Under the pieces are notes generated by a model that had not been told where the DNA came from, searched no databases, and saw only the letters and a list, made by a program, of their open reading frames with translations. Of a DNA stretch of 64,000 nt, positions 46,641 to 55,341 are shown one piece after another. A program made the translations under genes and the position numbers. The DNA lies in assembly GCA_016713305.1 (NCBI GenBank), contig JADJPK010000009.1, positions 310,001 through 374,000 on the forward strand, given 5' to 3'. Position 1 is the stretch's first letter; each line of letters begins with the position of its first letter. The stretch comes from Betaproteobacteria bacterium (GTDB taxonomy: Bacteria; Pseudomonadota; Gammaproteobacteria; Burkholderiales; Ga0077523).

Positions 46641-47867
46641 TCAGAAAAACCACTGCGACGCCAGCCACCCGACGGTGCGCTCCGGCAGCAGTCCGTAGGC
46701 GGAATCGGGCGGTCCGGCGAAGCGCCGCACGCCGGCTTCCCAGCGCCAGCGGTCGTACTGCCGCGAAAGCGTGAGCGTCAGCACACTGCCCCGGTCGGAG
46801 GGCGTGACGAGCCAGTCGACGGCGGCATCCCAGTATTCGCCGTCGTAGGACGCCCGCAGCAGCGCGTTGTCCCGCAGCAGGTTGGGACGGTCGAACGCCT
46901 GGACGCCATACGCGAGGTTTCCTTCGATCGCGCTGCGCGGAACCGGCGTTCCGAAGAGCGCGCTCTGCGCCCGGGTGATCGATGCGGCGCGGATCCACTC
47001 GTCCTTCGTCCAGGCCGTGCCGTCGTACCACGCTTCGGCCATGACGCCCCAGCCCGACCCGTGCGTCCAGCTGTAGCCCGCCGCGACCTGCGCCGCTGCA
47101 CCCTCCTTTCGGACGTGCAGCGGATCCGACACCGACAACGGAAGCGATGCAGCCGGATCCACAACGTTCGTGCGGCGCTCCGTGCGTTGCGCCAGCAGGC
47201 CGCTCGCGTACCACTGGGCCGACTCGCCGACGACGCGGTTCACGCCCGCCCCGCCCTGCACTCCCGTGCGGGCGCTCCACCGGGCGACGGCATGCAGGTC
47301 CCGGTCGCCGTCCTGGCGGAACCAGCGGAGCGCCACCGATTCGTCGTCGCGCGAGGAGGACGTCTTGCCGTGCAGGGGGTTGGCCCACACCAGGGTCCAG
47401 GCCGACGTCTCGGTGAAGCGTTCCCAGGCCAGCGAGGGAATCCCCTCCAGCGTGAACTGGTTCAGGACGCGGCGGTCCTGCTGCTGGATCACGTCCAGCG
47501 GACGGAAGCCGAAGCCGATGCCCCAGCCGAGAATCTTCTTGCCTGCGGACACGCGCTGTCCGCCCAGGACGGTATCGACGTACAGCTCGTTCAGGAGCCC
47601 TTCGTGGCGCGGCTGCTGGCCCTCCAGCGCCGTGGAACGTGCCGTGCCCACGAAGACGGCATCGCGCAGACGGCCGCGCACCTCCAGTTCACCGCGAACG
47701 CGGTCACGCCCGAAATCGGTGAGCGGCGCCGCACCCGCGAACGGCGATGTGCCGCGCGCTCCGTGCAGTTCGGGGATCGCGCGCAGCACGGCCGACACCT
47801 CGTCTTCCGCCGCCCCTGCGCTCACGAGGGCGAGCGCGGCCAGTCCCATCCAGCGTCGCACGATCAC
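46641..47867 (-). CDS. Outer-membrane beta-barrel protein of an export operon
   Basis: 408 residues with a short signal peptide (MIVRRWMGLAALALVSAGAAE, cut near residue 20) and alternating amphipathic strands ending in WLASQWFF, i.e. a C-terminal aromatic residue typical of barrels (BAM signal). No channel family recognised. Its start overlaps the LolA-like gene stop by 4 nt. Probably the outer-membrane component or a cargo receptor of the neighbouring ABC system. Confidence 0.7.
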   Translation of the reverse strand: MIVRRWMGLAALALVSAGAAEDEVSAVLRAIPELHGARGTSPFAGAAPLTDFGRDRVRGELEVRGRLRDAVFVGTARSTALEGQQPRHEGLLNELYVDTVLGGQRVSAGKKILGWGIGFGFRPLDVIQQQDRRVLNQFTLEGIPSLAWERFTETSAWTLVWANPLHGKTSSSRDDESVALRWFRQDGDRDLHAVARWSARTGVQGGAGVNRVVGESAQWYASGLLAQRTERRTNVVDPAASLPLSVSDPLHVRKEGAAAQVAAGYSWTHGSGWGVMAEAWYDGTAWTKDEWIRAASITRAQSALFGTPVPRSAIEGNLAYGVQAFDRPNLLRDNALLRASYDGEYWDAAVDWLVTPSDRGSVLTLTLSRQYDRWRWEAGVRRFAGPPDSAYGLLPERTVGWLASQWFF

Positions 47868-48595
47868 TCCTTGAAGTCACCGCGGGCGAGGAACATGGGG
47901 TTGAAGACTTCGTCGGGCACGGTCTTCGGCTTGCGCGAGACATAGGTGACGAGCGTCTCGCGCGAGGTCTGGATCTGGTCGACCAGGCGCATGCTGCTCA
48001 CCTGCCGCCGTCCGTCGATCTCCTCCACCTTGAAGAACGCCTGCTTGGCGAGGCGGTCCGAGGCGACGAACAGATCCGCGCGCACCGGTTCCGCCGTCGC
48101 CTTGACGAGATACAGCTCGATGCGGGCGTAGGTCACGCCAGTGCGCTGTGCCGTCAGATCCAGGCGCAGGCACACGCGGCCGTCGATGGTCGACTCGCCC
48201 GCCACGGTCCCGTCGTAATCCTCGTTCCAGGACAGCGTCGCGATGTCGCCGGTGGAGGCATCGCCCAGCAGCTTCTGCTGTGGCGTCACCCGGATGGGCC
48301 GACCGGTGCCGGGCATCATCAGCCAGAAGTCGTCGGCCGACATGAGCAGCTTCTGGCCGGCTTCGCTGGGCGACTTGAACAGCACGAGCGACTTGCGGCC
48401 CGGCTTCACGTACACGGTGTAGCGGCGTTCCTTGTCGAGCTTGCCGGACTTCAGCACCTGCACCTGGGTCTCCACGACCATGGGTCCGGGCGCGAGGCGG
48501 AACGCATCGGCGTCCTTCAGCAACGGTTTGACCTCCGCCGCCGCGGCCGAGACCGCAAACAGCGCACAGACGAACGACACGATGAGCTTAGACAT
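47864..48595 (-). CDS. LolA-like outer-membrane lipoprotein-sorting protein
   Basis: 243 residues with a signal peptide (SFVCALFAVSAAAA, about 6-20). The mature part matches the outer-membrane lipoprotein-sorting (LolA/DUF4292-like) fold: AFRLAPGPMVVETQVQVL, FWLMMPGTGRPIRV, YARIELYLVKATAEPVRADLF. It would carry a lipid or lipoprotein across the periplasm. Overlaps the permease by 8 nt (start at 48595 inside the permease end at 48588) and the outer-membrane gene by 4 nt. Confidence 0.8.
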   Translation of the reverse strand: MSKLIVSFVCALFAVSAAAAEVKPLLKDADAFRLAPGPMVVETQVQVLKSGKLDKERRYTVYVKPGRKSLVLFKSPSEAGQKLLMSADDFWLMMPGTGRPIRVTPQQKLLGDASTGDIATLSWNEDYDGTVAGESTIDGRVCLRLDLTAQRTGVTYARIELYLVKATAEPVRADLFVASDRLAKQAFFKVEEIDGRRQVSSMRLVDQIQTSRETLVTYVSRKPKTVPDEVFNPMFLARGDFKE

Positions 48596-49805
48596 GGGTC
48601 AGGGCTTCCACGATGGGTTTGCGGGCGGCCTTGCGGCTCATGAGCCACGCGGCGACCGTCGAGACGCCGATCACGGCCACGGCGGCCAGGACGTACAGCA
48701 GGGCGTCGACATTGATGAACAGCGGGTAGCCGTCGGAACGTCCCGGCGGCGGCGGCATCTGGAAACCGGCCACCGCGAAGAAGCCCGCCGTGGCGAGTGC
48801 CACGAGCACGCCGGCGAGCGCCCCGGCCGATCCGAGCACCCAGCCTTCGAGCGCGAACACACGGACGATCTGCGCGGGCAGCGTGCCCAGGGCCCGCAGC
48901 GTGCCGATCTCGCGGGTGCGTTCCACCACCGCCATGGCCATGGTGTTGGAGACCGCGAACAGCACGATCACCACCATGATGGCGCCCAGCAGACCGAAGA
49001 TGCGGTTGTAGAGGCTGCGCACGGCAACGTAGTAATAGGCCTGGTCTTCCCAAGTCTGCAGCGCACGCGACGGATAGCGCGCCGAGACTTCGCCACGCAT
49101 CGCGGCGGTGTCTTCCGTGCGGGTGAGATAGATCGCCAGCAGGCTCGCGCGGTCCGTGACCAGCAGCTTCTGTGCGGTACCCAGCGCCACGTAGACGGCG
49201 CGCTTGTCGATGTCCGGCACGCCCAGGCTGAAGACGCCGCGCACGGTGACGTCCAGGGCATTCAGGCTGCCCTCCGTGGTGGTCGAGAGCAGCGTGAGCA
49301 CCGATCCGGGCTTCGCGTTCAGCTGCTTCGCCAAGGCCTCGCCCAGCATCACCTCCGGCAGGGGGCCGGTCGGCGAGGCGCTCAGCACCTCGCCCCCCAG
49401 CATCTTCATGAACGGGCCCTTGACGTGGAATTCGGTCGCGGCGTCCACGCCCGTGCCGATGAACACCGACGACTTGTCGCCGTTGCTGATGAGGCCGCTG
49501 AAGTGCAGCCGCGGCAGCACGGCCCGTACACGGTCGTCCTGCAGCAGCGCCTGCTTCGCGGCGGCGAAGTCGTCCAGGCCCAGCGACATGGGCGTGTCCT
49601 CCTCGCGGTCGAAGTACTCCTTGTGCGCGAGGATGAGATGCCCGCTGTCGCGGGCCGCGGCCTCGCGCAGCGATTCGTACGTGTACAGCGCGAAACCGCC
49701 GCCGATCAGGATGGCCGCCGTGCCGACGGCCGTGATGAGCACGGTGATGAGCGCGCGCCGGCGATTGCGGCCGACGTTGCGGAAGGCGAACAGGAGCCAC
49801 TTCAT
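48588..49805 (-). CDS. ABC transporter permease (FtsX/MacB/LolC-E type)
   Basis: 405 residues from ATG 49805 (MKWLLFAFRNVGRNRRRAL); the longer open frame is the antisense of the ATPase. One N-terminal helix (about 20-40), a periplasmic domain of about 200 residues with MacB_PCD-like SGTLISN-type features (GLISNGDKSSVFIG), then three FtsX helices (IFGLLGAIMVVIVLFAV, LAGVLVALATAGFFAV, LLYVLAAVAVIGVSTVAAWL). Functions with the upstream ATPase in lipoprotein or substrate extraction from the inner membrane. Confidence 0.92.
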   Translation of the reverse strand: MKWLLFAFRNVGRNRRRALITVLITAVGTAAILIGGGFALYTYESLREAAARDSGHLILAHKEYFDREEDTPMSLGLDDFAAAKQALLQDDRVRAVLPRLHFSGLISNGDKSSVFIGTGVDAATEFHVKGPFMKMLGGEVLSASPTGPLPEVMLGEALAKQLNAKPGSVLTLLSTTTEGSLNALDVTVRGVFSLGVPDIDKRAVYVALGTAQKLLVTDRASLLAIYLTRTEDTAAMRGEVSARYPSRALQTWEDQAYYYVAVRSLYNRIFGLLGAIMVVIVLFAVSNTMAMAVVERTREIGTLRALGTLPAQIVRVFALEGWVLGSAGALAGVLVALATAGFFAVAGFQMPPPPGRSDGYPLFINVDALLYVLAAVAVIGVSTVAAWLMSRKAARKPIVEALTHV

Positions 49806-50521
49806 TGCAGCACTCCATCGACGAGTCGGAAGACGCGGTCGCAGTGGTCCGCGACCCGGGGATCGTGCGTGGCGATGACGCAGGTGGTGCCTTCGTCGCG
49901 GCCCAGCGCACGCATGAGGTCGGTGACCTGTGCGGTCGTGACAGAATCGAGATTGGCCGTCGGTTCGTCCGCGATCACCAGGCGCGAGGACTTCACCAGT
50001 GCCCGCGCGATGGCGACGCGCTGGCGCTGGCCGCCGGACAGCTCGTCCGGCCGTCGTTTCTCGAAGCCGGCCAGGCCCACGCGGTCGAGGATCTCGCGCA
50101 CCCGCCCTGCCCGCCTGCCTGCCTCCACGCCCTGGAGCAGCAGCGGGAATTCGACGTTCTCGAACACCGTCATCACCGGGACCAGATTGAACGACTGGAA
50201 GATGAAGCCCACGGATTCGCGCCGCAGAAGCGTCAGCGCGTCCTCGTCGAGCCCGGCCGTCTCGCGGCCCGCGACCGTGAGCGAACCGGAGTCGGGACGA
50301 TCGATCAGCCCGCACAAGTTGAGCAGCGTGCTCTTGCCGCTGCCCGACGGGCCGGTGAGCGCCACGAACTCGCCCGTGCCGATGGTCAGGGTGACGTCGT
50401 TCAGCGCGCGGAAGGGCTGAGTGCCCATCACGTAGGACTTGGAGACACCGGTCACTTCCAGGACTGCCCGCGAGCCCCGTCTCTGCTGCGCCGGACCTGC
50501 GGCTGCGAGGACGGCGCTCAT
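49802..50521 (-). CDS. ABC transporter ATP-binding protein (MacB/LolD type)
   Basis: 239 residues from ATG 50521. Walker A GPSGSGKSTL, Q-loop FIFQSFNLVP, signature LSGGQRQRVAIARAL, Walker B RLVIADEPTANLDS and H-loop IATHDPR are all present. The NTVENVEFPLLLQG-like turn is typical of the FtsE/LolD group. It overlaps the upstream TPR gene and the downstream permease by 4 nt each, so the proteins are made in equal amounts. Energises the FtsX-type permease. Confidence 0.96.
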   Translation of the reverse strand: MSAVLAAAGPAQQRRGSRAVLEVTGVSKSYVMGTQPFRALNDVTLTIGTGEFVALTGPSGSGKSTLLNLCGLIDRPDSGSLTVAGRETAGLDEDALTLLRRESVGFIFQSFNLVPVMTVFENVEFPLLLQGVEAGRRAGRVREILDRVGLAGFEKRRPDELSGGQRQRVAIARALVKSSRLVIADEPTANLDSVTTAQVTDLMRALGRDEGTTCVIATHDPRVADHCDRVFRLVDGVLQ

Positions 50522-51186
50522 GCTCCCAGCTCCTTGAGGCGCGCGCGTGCCGCGTCGGCTTCGTAGCCCTTGGGGTTCGCGCTCAGTGACTGCCTCAAGC
50601 TCGCGATTTCCTCGTCGCGCTTGCCTTCGCGCTGGGCCACCTTGGCCCACTGGAAGTGGAAATTCGCCTGCATCGCCGGGGGAATCCGGGAGAACTCGGG
50701 ATTCTTCATGGCCTCGGCGACGACCCGCTTGCCCGCGTCGAAGCGATTGAACAGGCTCGGCAGCTGGAGGAACGTGGTGCCGGCCACGAGGCGCGCTTCC
50801 ATGCCCACGGACGTGCCTTCGAACCGTTCGGCATCCCGCTCCGGGGTCACCAGGGCCAGCGCCTTGTCGAGCTGGGTGAGCCCGTCTTCCACCAGGCGCA
50901 TCTTGGTCCAGGGCATGTAGGCCTCCCGCCCCTGCAGCGTGAGGCAGCTGCCCCAGTAGGCACGCAGGAGCACGTTGCCGGGCTCTCCGCGGTGCATGGC
51001 TTCGAACCGTTCGGAGGCAGTCTTGACGGCGGCCTTGTCGCCGCGGACGCCGTCGAGGAAGACGGCCCGGGTCGCGGCGAGGTCTTCGGCCAGGACCGCG
51101 GGCGCGAGGACGGCGCCGGACACGGCGATCAGCCAGGCGGCCAAAGCGAGCAAGGGACGGCGGAGATCGAAAGTCAGGATGTTCAT
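50518..51186 (-). CDS. Exported TPR-like protein, first gene of the export operon
   Basis: 222 residues from ATG 51186 (GGAG upstream). A signal peptide (LLALAAWLIAVSGAVLAPAVLA, about 10-32) is followed by helical repeats (ASERFEAMHRGEPGNVLLRAYWGS, FHFQWAKVAQREGKRDEEIASLRQSL), TPR-like. Periplasmic location is expected. Its 4-nt overlap with the ATPase gene places it at the head of the operon; possible role in scaffolding or cargo selection, not proven. Confidence 0.75.
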   Translation of the reverse strand: MNILTFDLRRPLLALAAWLIAVSGAVLAPAVLAEDLAATRAVFLDGVRGDKAAVKTASERFEAMHRGEPGNVLLRAYWGSCLTLQGREAYMPWTKMRLVEDGLTQLDKALALVTPERDAERFEGTSVGMEARLVAGTTFLQLPSLFNRFDAGKRVVAEAMKNPEFSRIPPAMQANFHFQWAKVAQREGKRDEEIASLRQSLSANPKGYEADAARARLKELGA

Positions 51187-51660
51187 GACAGCTCCGGTGG
51201 GTGATCGATGGAGCCCATGCTGACCGGCGGCGGACTGTCTCGCGACACCGGTGCGACGAACTGCCGGTTTGGTGGAATGAACCGCAGACAACGGTCGTGA
51301 ACGGCGCCCCCTCCGGTGCCGTGGCGTTCCGCGTTGACTCGGCTAGAACCGCCCTGCCCCGCGACCGCCACGATTCACGGACGGGTTGCCCGGGAATCCG
51401 CGTGAAAATTTCTCACATCGGGTTGAACCGGAGATCCCCTCGCCGGTATTGACCGACCGGATGCCGGAAGCCCAAGGAGCTTGTCGCCGGGCGTCGGCGT
51501 ACGCGAGGGCGGTGTACCGGAAACGGGCCTGTCCTTCATGCAACGCTGCCGGAAACCCCTCTCGAGGATGTGCCGGCAGACCTGCCGGACCGAGGCGATC
51601 CTGCCCCGGCCGGAGCAAGGGCGTGCCGAGGGGCACATTGGCCAGGAGACCCAGAATCAT
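51187..51660. other. Divergent intergenic region
   Basis: 474 bp between the minus-strand export operon and the plus-strand PEP-CTERM gene; it should hold both promoters. I see an interrupted dyad GTGAAAATTTCTCAC near 51402-51416 that may be a regulator site, but nothing certain. Confidence 0.4.
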
Positions 51661-52788
51661 ATGAAACCCACCCTACGTGCGTCGGTGACGACCGCACTTC
51701 TGCTGCTGGCGGCAAGCCAGTCGGCTTCCGCGCAGGTCTACGGAAGCCTCGCGAACTTCGACGCCGTGAACGACACCGGCTACGTGGCCCATGGATTCGA
51801 GATCCGCATCGAGGACAGCAGCTTCGACCACACCAAGATCCAGAGCATCTTCGGTTACGACCGCGACTTCGGCGTCCCGCCCCAGTCCGTCGTGCGTTAC
51901 GGCGCTCCCACAGTGGAGGATCTCCCCGGCGTCGGCGTGCTCATCCGCTATGCGGCGAGCTTCAGCAACGGCGCCTGGAACCTCGGGACCCCGACAGGCC
52001 CGTATGCGAACGCCGGGGATAGCTGCTGGCCTTTCGGCAACCCCCTGTACGCCTCGGGTGCCCTGTCGTGCGATCACTTCGGTGTCGGCACCTATGCCAA
52101 CCCGGCCAAGACGACCTACAGCTGGCTCGTCGATCCCGAGAACGACGGCACCCTGGCCGCCATCAACGCCGGCCTCCCCCCCGTGAACTTCTTCTACGCG
52201 CCCGTGGGCGGCGGAGGGGAAGTGCGAGAGGCCCCCGAGATCGTCGTGGCCGAGATCGAGGCCGAGAAGGACGACAACGAGGTCTTCGGCGAAGCCTACT
52301 GGGTCAAGACCTTCGCGAAACACGTGGACCACAACGTCGGCATCGACGACCTGATGAAGGGCAACGACGTGGTGCCTGACGACGACGAGGTCGAGGTGGA
52401 ATGGGAGCTCTTCCAGGCCGGTGACGAACAAGGCGGCGGCGGCGGCGAAGGCGGCAATGGCCGCAAGCGGCACGAACTGCAGCTCAACCCGGAAGACGCC
52501 GCACTGGTGCTCCGGTACGAGTTCTACAGGTACCAGGGCGCATTCAAGGCCGACGGCGAAGCCGACTGCAGCGGCAAGAATCGGGGGGGTGGCGGCGGCG
52601 GGCCCGGCCCGGACGACTGCGGCGGGCTGGGCGAGTACGTCGGCGCGCAGATGGCCGGGTTCAATGCGATACAGCCTCCCGGCGCCGTGGTACAGGTCGT
52701 TCAGGTTCCGGAACCGGGCACCTACGCGATGCTGGCCGCCGGCCTGGGTCTCCTCGGGCTCGCTCGCTCCCGCCGCAGCAATACCTGA
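51661..52788 (+). CDS. PEP-CTERM protein with acidic and glycine-rich linkers
   Basis: 375 residues from ATG 51661 with a signal peptide (TALLLLAASQSASAQV, cut near residue 25) and the C-terminal VPEPGTYAMLAAGLGLLGLARSRR sorting signal. Between lie an acidic Glu/Asp patch (residues about 195-260) and two glycine runs (GGGGGEGG, GGGGGGPGP). Two pairs of Cys could form disulfides. No enzyme family is recognised. Followed by a strong hairpin terminator. It is a likely exosortase substrate; the exosortase is not in the window. Confidence 0.8.
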   Translation: MKPTLRASVTTALLLLAASQSASAQVYGSLANFDAVNDTGYVAHGFEIRIEDSSFDHTKIQSIFGYDRDFGVPPQSVVRYGAPTVEDLPGVGVLIRYAASFSNGAWNLGTPTGPYANAGDSCWPFGNPLYASGALSCDHFGVGTYANPAKTTYSWLVDPENDGTLAAINAGLPPVNFFYAPVGGGGEVREAPEIVVAEIEAEKDDNEVFGEAYWVKTFAKHVDHNVGIDDLMKGNDVVPDDDEVEVEWELFQAGDEQGGGGGEGGNGRKRHELQLNPEDAALVLRYEFYRYQGAFKADGEADCSGKNRGGGGGGPGPDDCGGLGEYVGAQMAGFNAIQPPGAVVQVVQVPEPGTYAMLAAGLGLLGLARSRRSNT

Positions 52789-52800
52789 CAGTCCCCGCAC

Positions 52801-52884
52801 GTTCGCCGGAGTCTTGCTGGCTCCCGGATTCCGGCGAACGGGTAGAGCGGGATGCGCGATCCCCTATCGCGCATCCCGCGTTTT
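52801..52884 (+). terminator. Tandem hairpins ending the PEP-CTERM gene
   Basis: First stem GTTCGCCGG/CCGGCGAAC (52801-52809 with 52831-52839). Second, perfect 14-bp stem with a 5-nt CCCCT loop (52847-52860 with 52866-52879), followed by GTTTT. The second is a good intrinsic terminator and could also stop the convergent CinA-like gene. Confidence 0.75.
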
Positions 52885-52905
52885 CCACGGGCTGGGCCGC
52901 AAGGC

Positions 52906-54180
52906 CTAGCCCGTCTTTTCGAAGTCGATGCGTTCGTCCACGGGCAACCCCTGCAGGAACCGGCGCAGGCAGTCCAACCCCATTTCGGCAGCGCCCAGCC
53001 GGATCCAGTCCCGGCCCCCCAGCAACCGCGCACGTCGCGAGACCACGCGATCCGCCGTGGCGATGGCCAGACAGATGGTGCCGCCGAATTCGATGCGGTC
53101 GGCACCTTCGTCCAGTTCGACCAGCACCGCCAGCGCGTGAGTCGCCTGCCCTTCCACGCGCACGGCGTGAGCGACGGCCTCCGCATCGCTGACCGTCAAG
53201 GCGTGACCCGCGGGCGGTGGTGGAAACCCCACGACCGTCATCGCCTCGGCGGGCGACGGGGCGACCGTACCGCGTGCGATCACGCCGCCCGCCCCCGCGA
53301 GCGGCACCAGCCTCGCCGCGATCGCTCCGCCGGTGAAGGTCTCCAGGATCGCCAGCCGTGCGGTCTGATGCTTCAGCCGCTCGAGAACCACCGTCTCGAG
53401 CTTGCCGTCGTCTTCGGCCAGGATGAAATTGCCCAGCCGCTTGCGCACTTCGGCTTCCACCGGCGCGAGCTTCGCGTCGATCTCCTCGCGCGTCGCTCCC
53501 CTCATCAGGAGCTTGGTCTCCAGTTGCGGATAGTGCGCGCGGAAGCCCAGCTTGAGGGAGCCGTCGGGTACCATGGCTTCGAGGTCCGCGAGCATGGCGT
53601 CCACGCGCGACTCGCCCAGGCCGTAGGAGTGGAACCGCTTGAGGAAGCTCGCGGTGGGCCGGCCGGCACGGGCCAGCAGACGCGGGACGATCTGCTCGTC
53701 CAGCATGCGATGCAGTTCGCGCGGCACGCCCGGCGTGAAATAGAAGCGCGCGCGGCCGATGTCCACCGCGAATCCGCAGGCCGTGCCGATGGGGTTGTCC
53801 AGGCGTTCGCTGCCGGACGGCAGCATCGCCTGTTTGCGGTTGTTGGGGGGCATCACCCGCGCGCGGCGGCGGAAGTAATCCTCCATCCGCACGAACCAGT
53901 CCTCGTCGAAGACCAGTTCCACGCCCGCGGCCCGGGCGGCGATTTCCTGCGACAGATCGTCGACCGTCGGGCCCAGTCCGCCGTTGACGATCACCGCGTC
54001 CGCGCGCATCGATGCGCGCTGGAAGGCATCGAGCAGCGTCTCGCGGTCGTCCCCGACCGTCGTGCCCCAGCGGACTTCGAAACCGGCGTCGCCGAGCTTC
54101 TGGCTGATGTGGCTGAAATTGGTGTTCACGGTGGCGCCGGTCAGGACTTCGTCACCGGTGCAGATGATCTCGATTCGCAT
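52906..54180 (-). CDS. CinA-like protein (MoCF_biosynth + CinA C-terminal domain)
   Basis: 424 residues. N-terminal domain (1-170) is of the molybdopterin-binding (MoCF) type: GDEVLTGATVNTN, NGGLGPTVDD, FYFTPGVPREL. C-terminal domain (from about 260) is CinA-like, with ILETFTGGAIAARLVP in place of the usual ESCTGG segment; the serine normally used in NMN deamidation is replaced by Thr and the following Cys by Phe. Activity may be changed or lost. Start ATG 54180 is the first residue of the canonical MRIEII. The role in nicotinamide salvage is established for the family, not for this variant. Confidence 0.85.
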   Translation of the reverse strand: MRIEIICTGDEVLTGATVNTNFSHISQKLGDAGFEVRWGTTVGDDRETLLDAFQRASMRADAVIVNGGLGPTVDDLSQEIAARAAGVELVFDEDWFVRMEDYFRRRARVMPPNNRKQAMLPSGSERLDNPIGTACGFAVDIGRARFYFTPGVPRELHRMLDEQIVPRLLARAGRPTASFLKRFHSYGLGESRVDAMLADLEAMVPDGSLKLGFRAHYPQLETKLLMRGATREEIDAKLAPVEAEVRKRLGNFILAEDDGKLETVVLERLKHQTARLAILETFTGGAIAARLVPLAGAGGVIARGTVAPSPAEAMTVVGFPPPPAGHALTVSDAEAVAHAVRVEGQATHALAVLVELDEGADRIEFGGTICLAIATADRVVSRRARLLGGRDWIRLGAAEMGLDCLRRFLQGLPVDERIDFEKTG

Positions 54181-54267
54181 GGACAGGAACCTGGTGCGGT
54201 TGACTCGGGGATCGCGGAAGACGCGACCCTCCCGGCGGCGGACGCTAACACCGAAGGGGGCGTGCCG

Positions 54268-55289
54268 TCATTCCAGTTGCACGCCCGCCTGCCGGGCGAT
54301 GGCGCACAGGCGCGCAACCTCGCGCTGGACCCATTGGCCGAGTTCGTCCGGCGTCGAGTGCACAGGCTCGCTGCCGAACGTGGCCAGGAACTGCCTGAGC
54401 GATGCGTCTTCGGTCGCCTTGGCGATGCCCTGCGCCAGCTTGTCGACCACGGGGCGGGCGTGCCCCGGGGGGCGAAGAACGCCCCCCAGGACACGACTTC
54501 GAGGTCGGGGCGCCCGGCTTCGGCGAACGTGGGGGTGTCCGGCAGTCCCGGTATCCGGGCCTTGGACGTCACCGCCAGCGCGCGCAGCTTGCCCGACTGG
54601 ATGTGCGGCATGGCCACGAGCGGAAAAGCGAACATGACCGGGAGCTGTCCCCCCACCACGTCGGTGATTGCCGGCGCCTCGCCCTTGTAAGGGACGGGCC
54701 GCAGCCGTGCGCCGGTGGCCCGCGCGAGTCGCTCCATCTCCAGATGCTGCAGGGTGCTGAGCCCGGGCGAGGCGTAAGGCATTCCCTCGGACTCCGACTG
54801 GCTGCGGCTGACGAGCTCGGCGAGCGACTTGATCGGCGTCCCGCTGTTCACCACCAGCACCATGGCGCCGCGGGATCGCAGGGAAATCGGCTGGAAGTCC
54901 TTCTGGACATCCACCTTCATCTTCGGAAACACGCAGGGGTTGATGCCGTGGGTGGCGATGTCGCCGGAAAGGAGGGTGTAACCGTCGGGCGGCGCGTGCG
55001 CGACCAGTTCGGTGGCGAGTTGTCCGCTCGCGCCAGGACGATTCTCGATGACGAAGCGGGCCCCGAGCGTCTTCTCCATCACCGCCACGAGCCGGCGTGT
55101 GCCGCTGTCGGAGACGCCACCCGCCGGCCAGGGCACGACGATGCGTATGGGACGCGACGGATACCCATCGTCCGCATGGCACGCCACGGGAACGACGACA
55201 CCCGCAGCACCTGTCAGCAGCATCAGGGCGCCGAGGATGGCCGACGCGGTCCGACGCTTGGGCGCAGTGCCCGGAATCTGGACATTCAC
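54268..55289 (-). CDS. Bug/TctC-family tripartite transporter substrate-binding protein, single frameshift
   Basis: From ATG 55289 with a signal peptide (ALMLLTGAAGVVVPVACHA). Typical TctC features: YPSRPIRIVVPWPAGG, ENRPGASGQLATE, PPDGYTLL, VPYKGEAPAITDVVGGQ, GKLRALAVTS. At about 54450-54454 one C is missing from a CCCC run; the other frame then ends with VDKLAQGIAKATED ... ARQAGVQLE at 54268. Such proteins bind carboxylates in the periplasm, but no TctA/TctB membrane genes are here. It ends 52 nt after the enolase-type gene, same strand. Confidence 0.85.
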
Positions 55290-55341
55290 CTGATGGTTCT
55301 CCCCCTCCGTCAGCGGCCGGTCATCGCCGCCGCTTTCCGAT

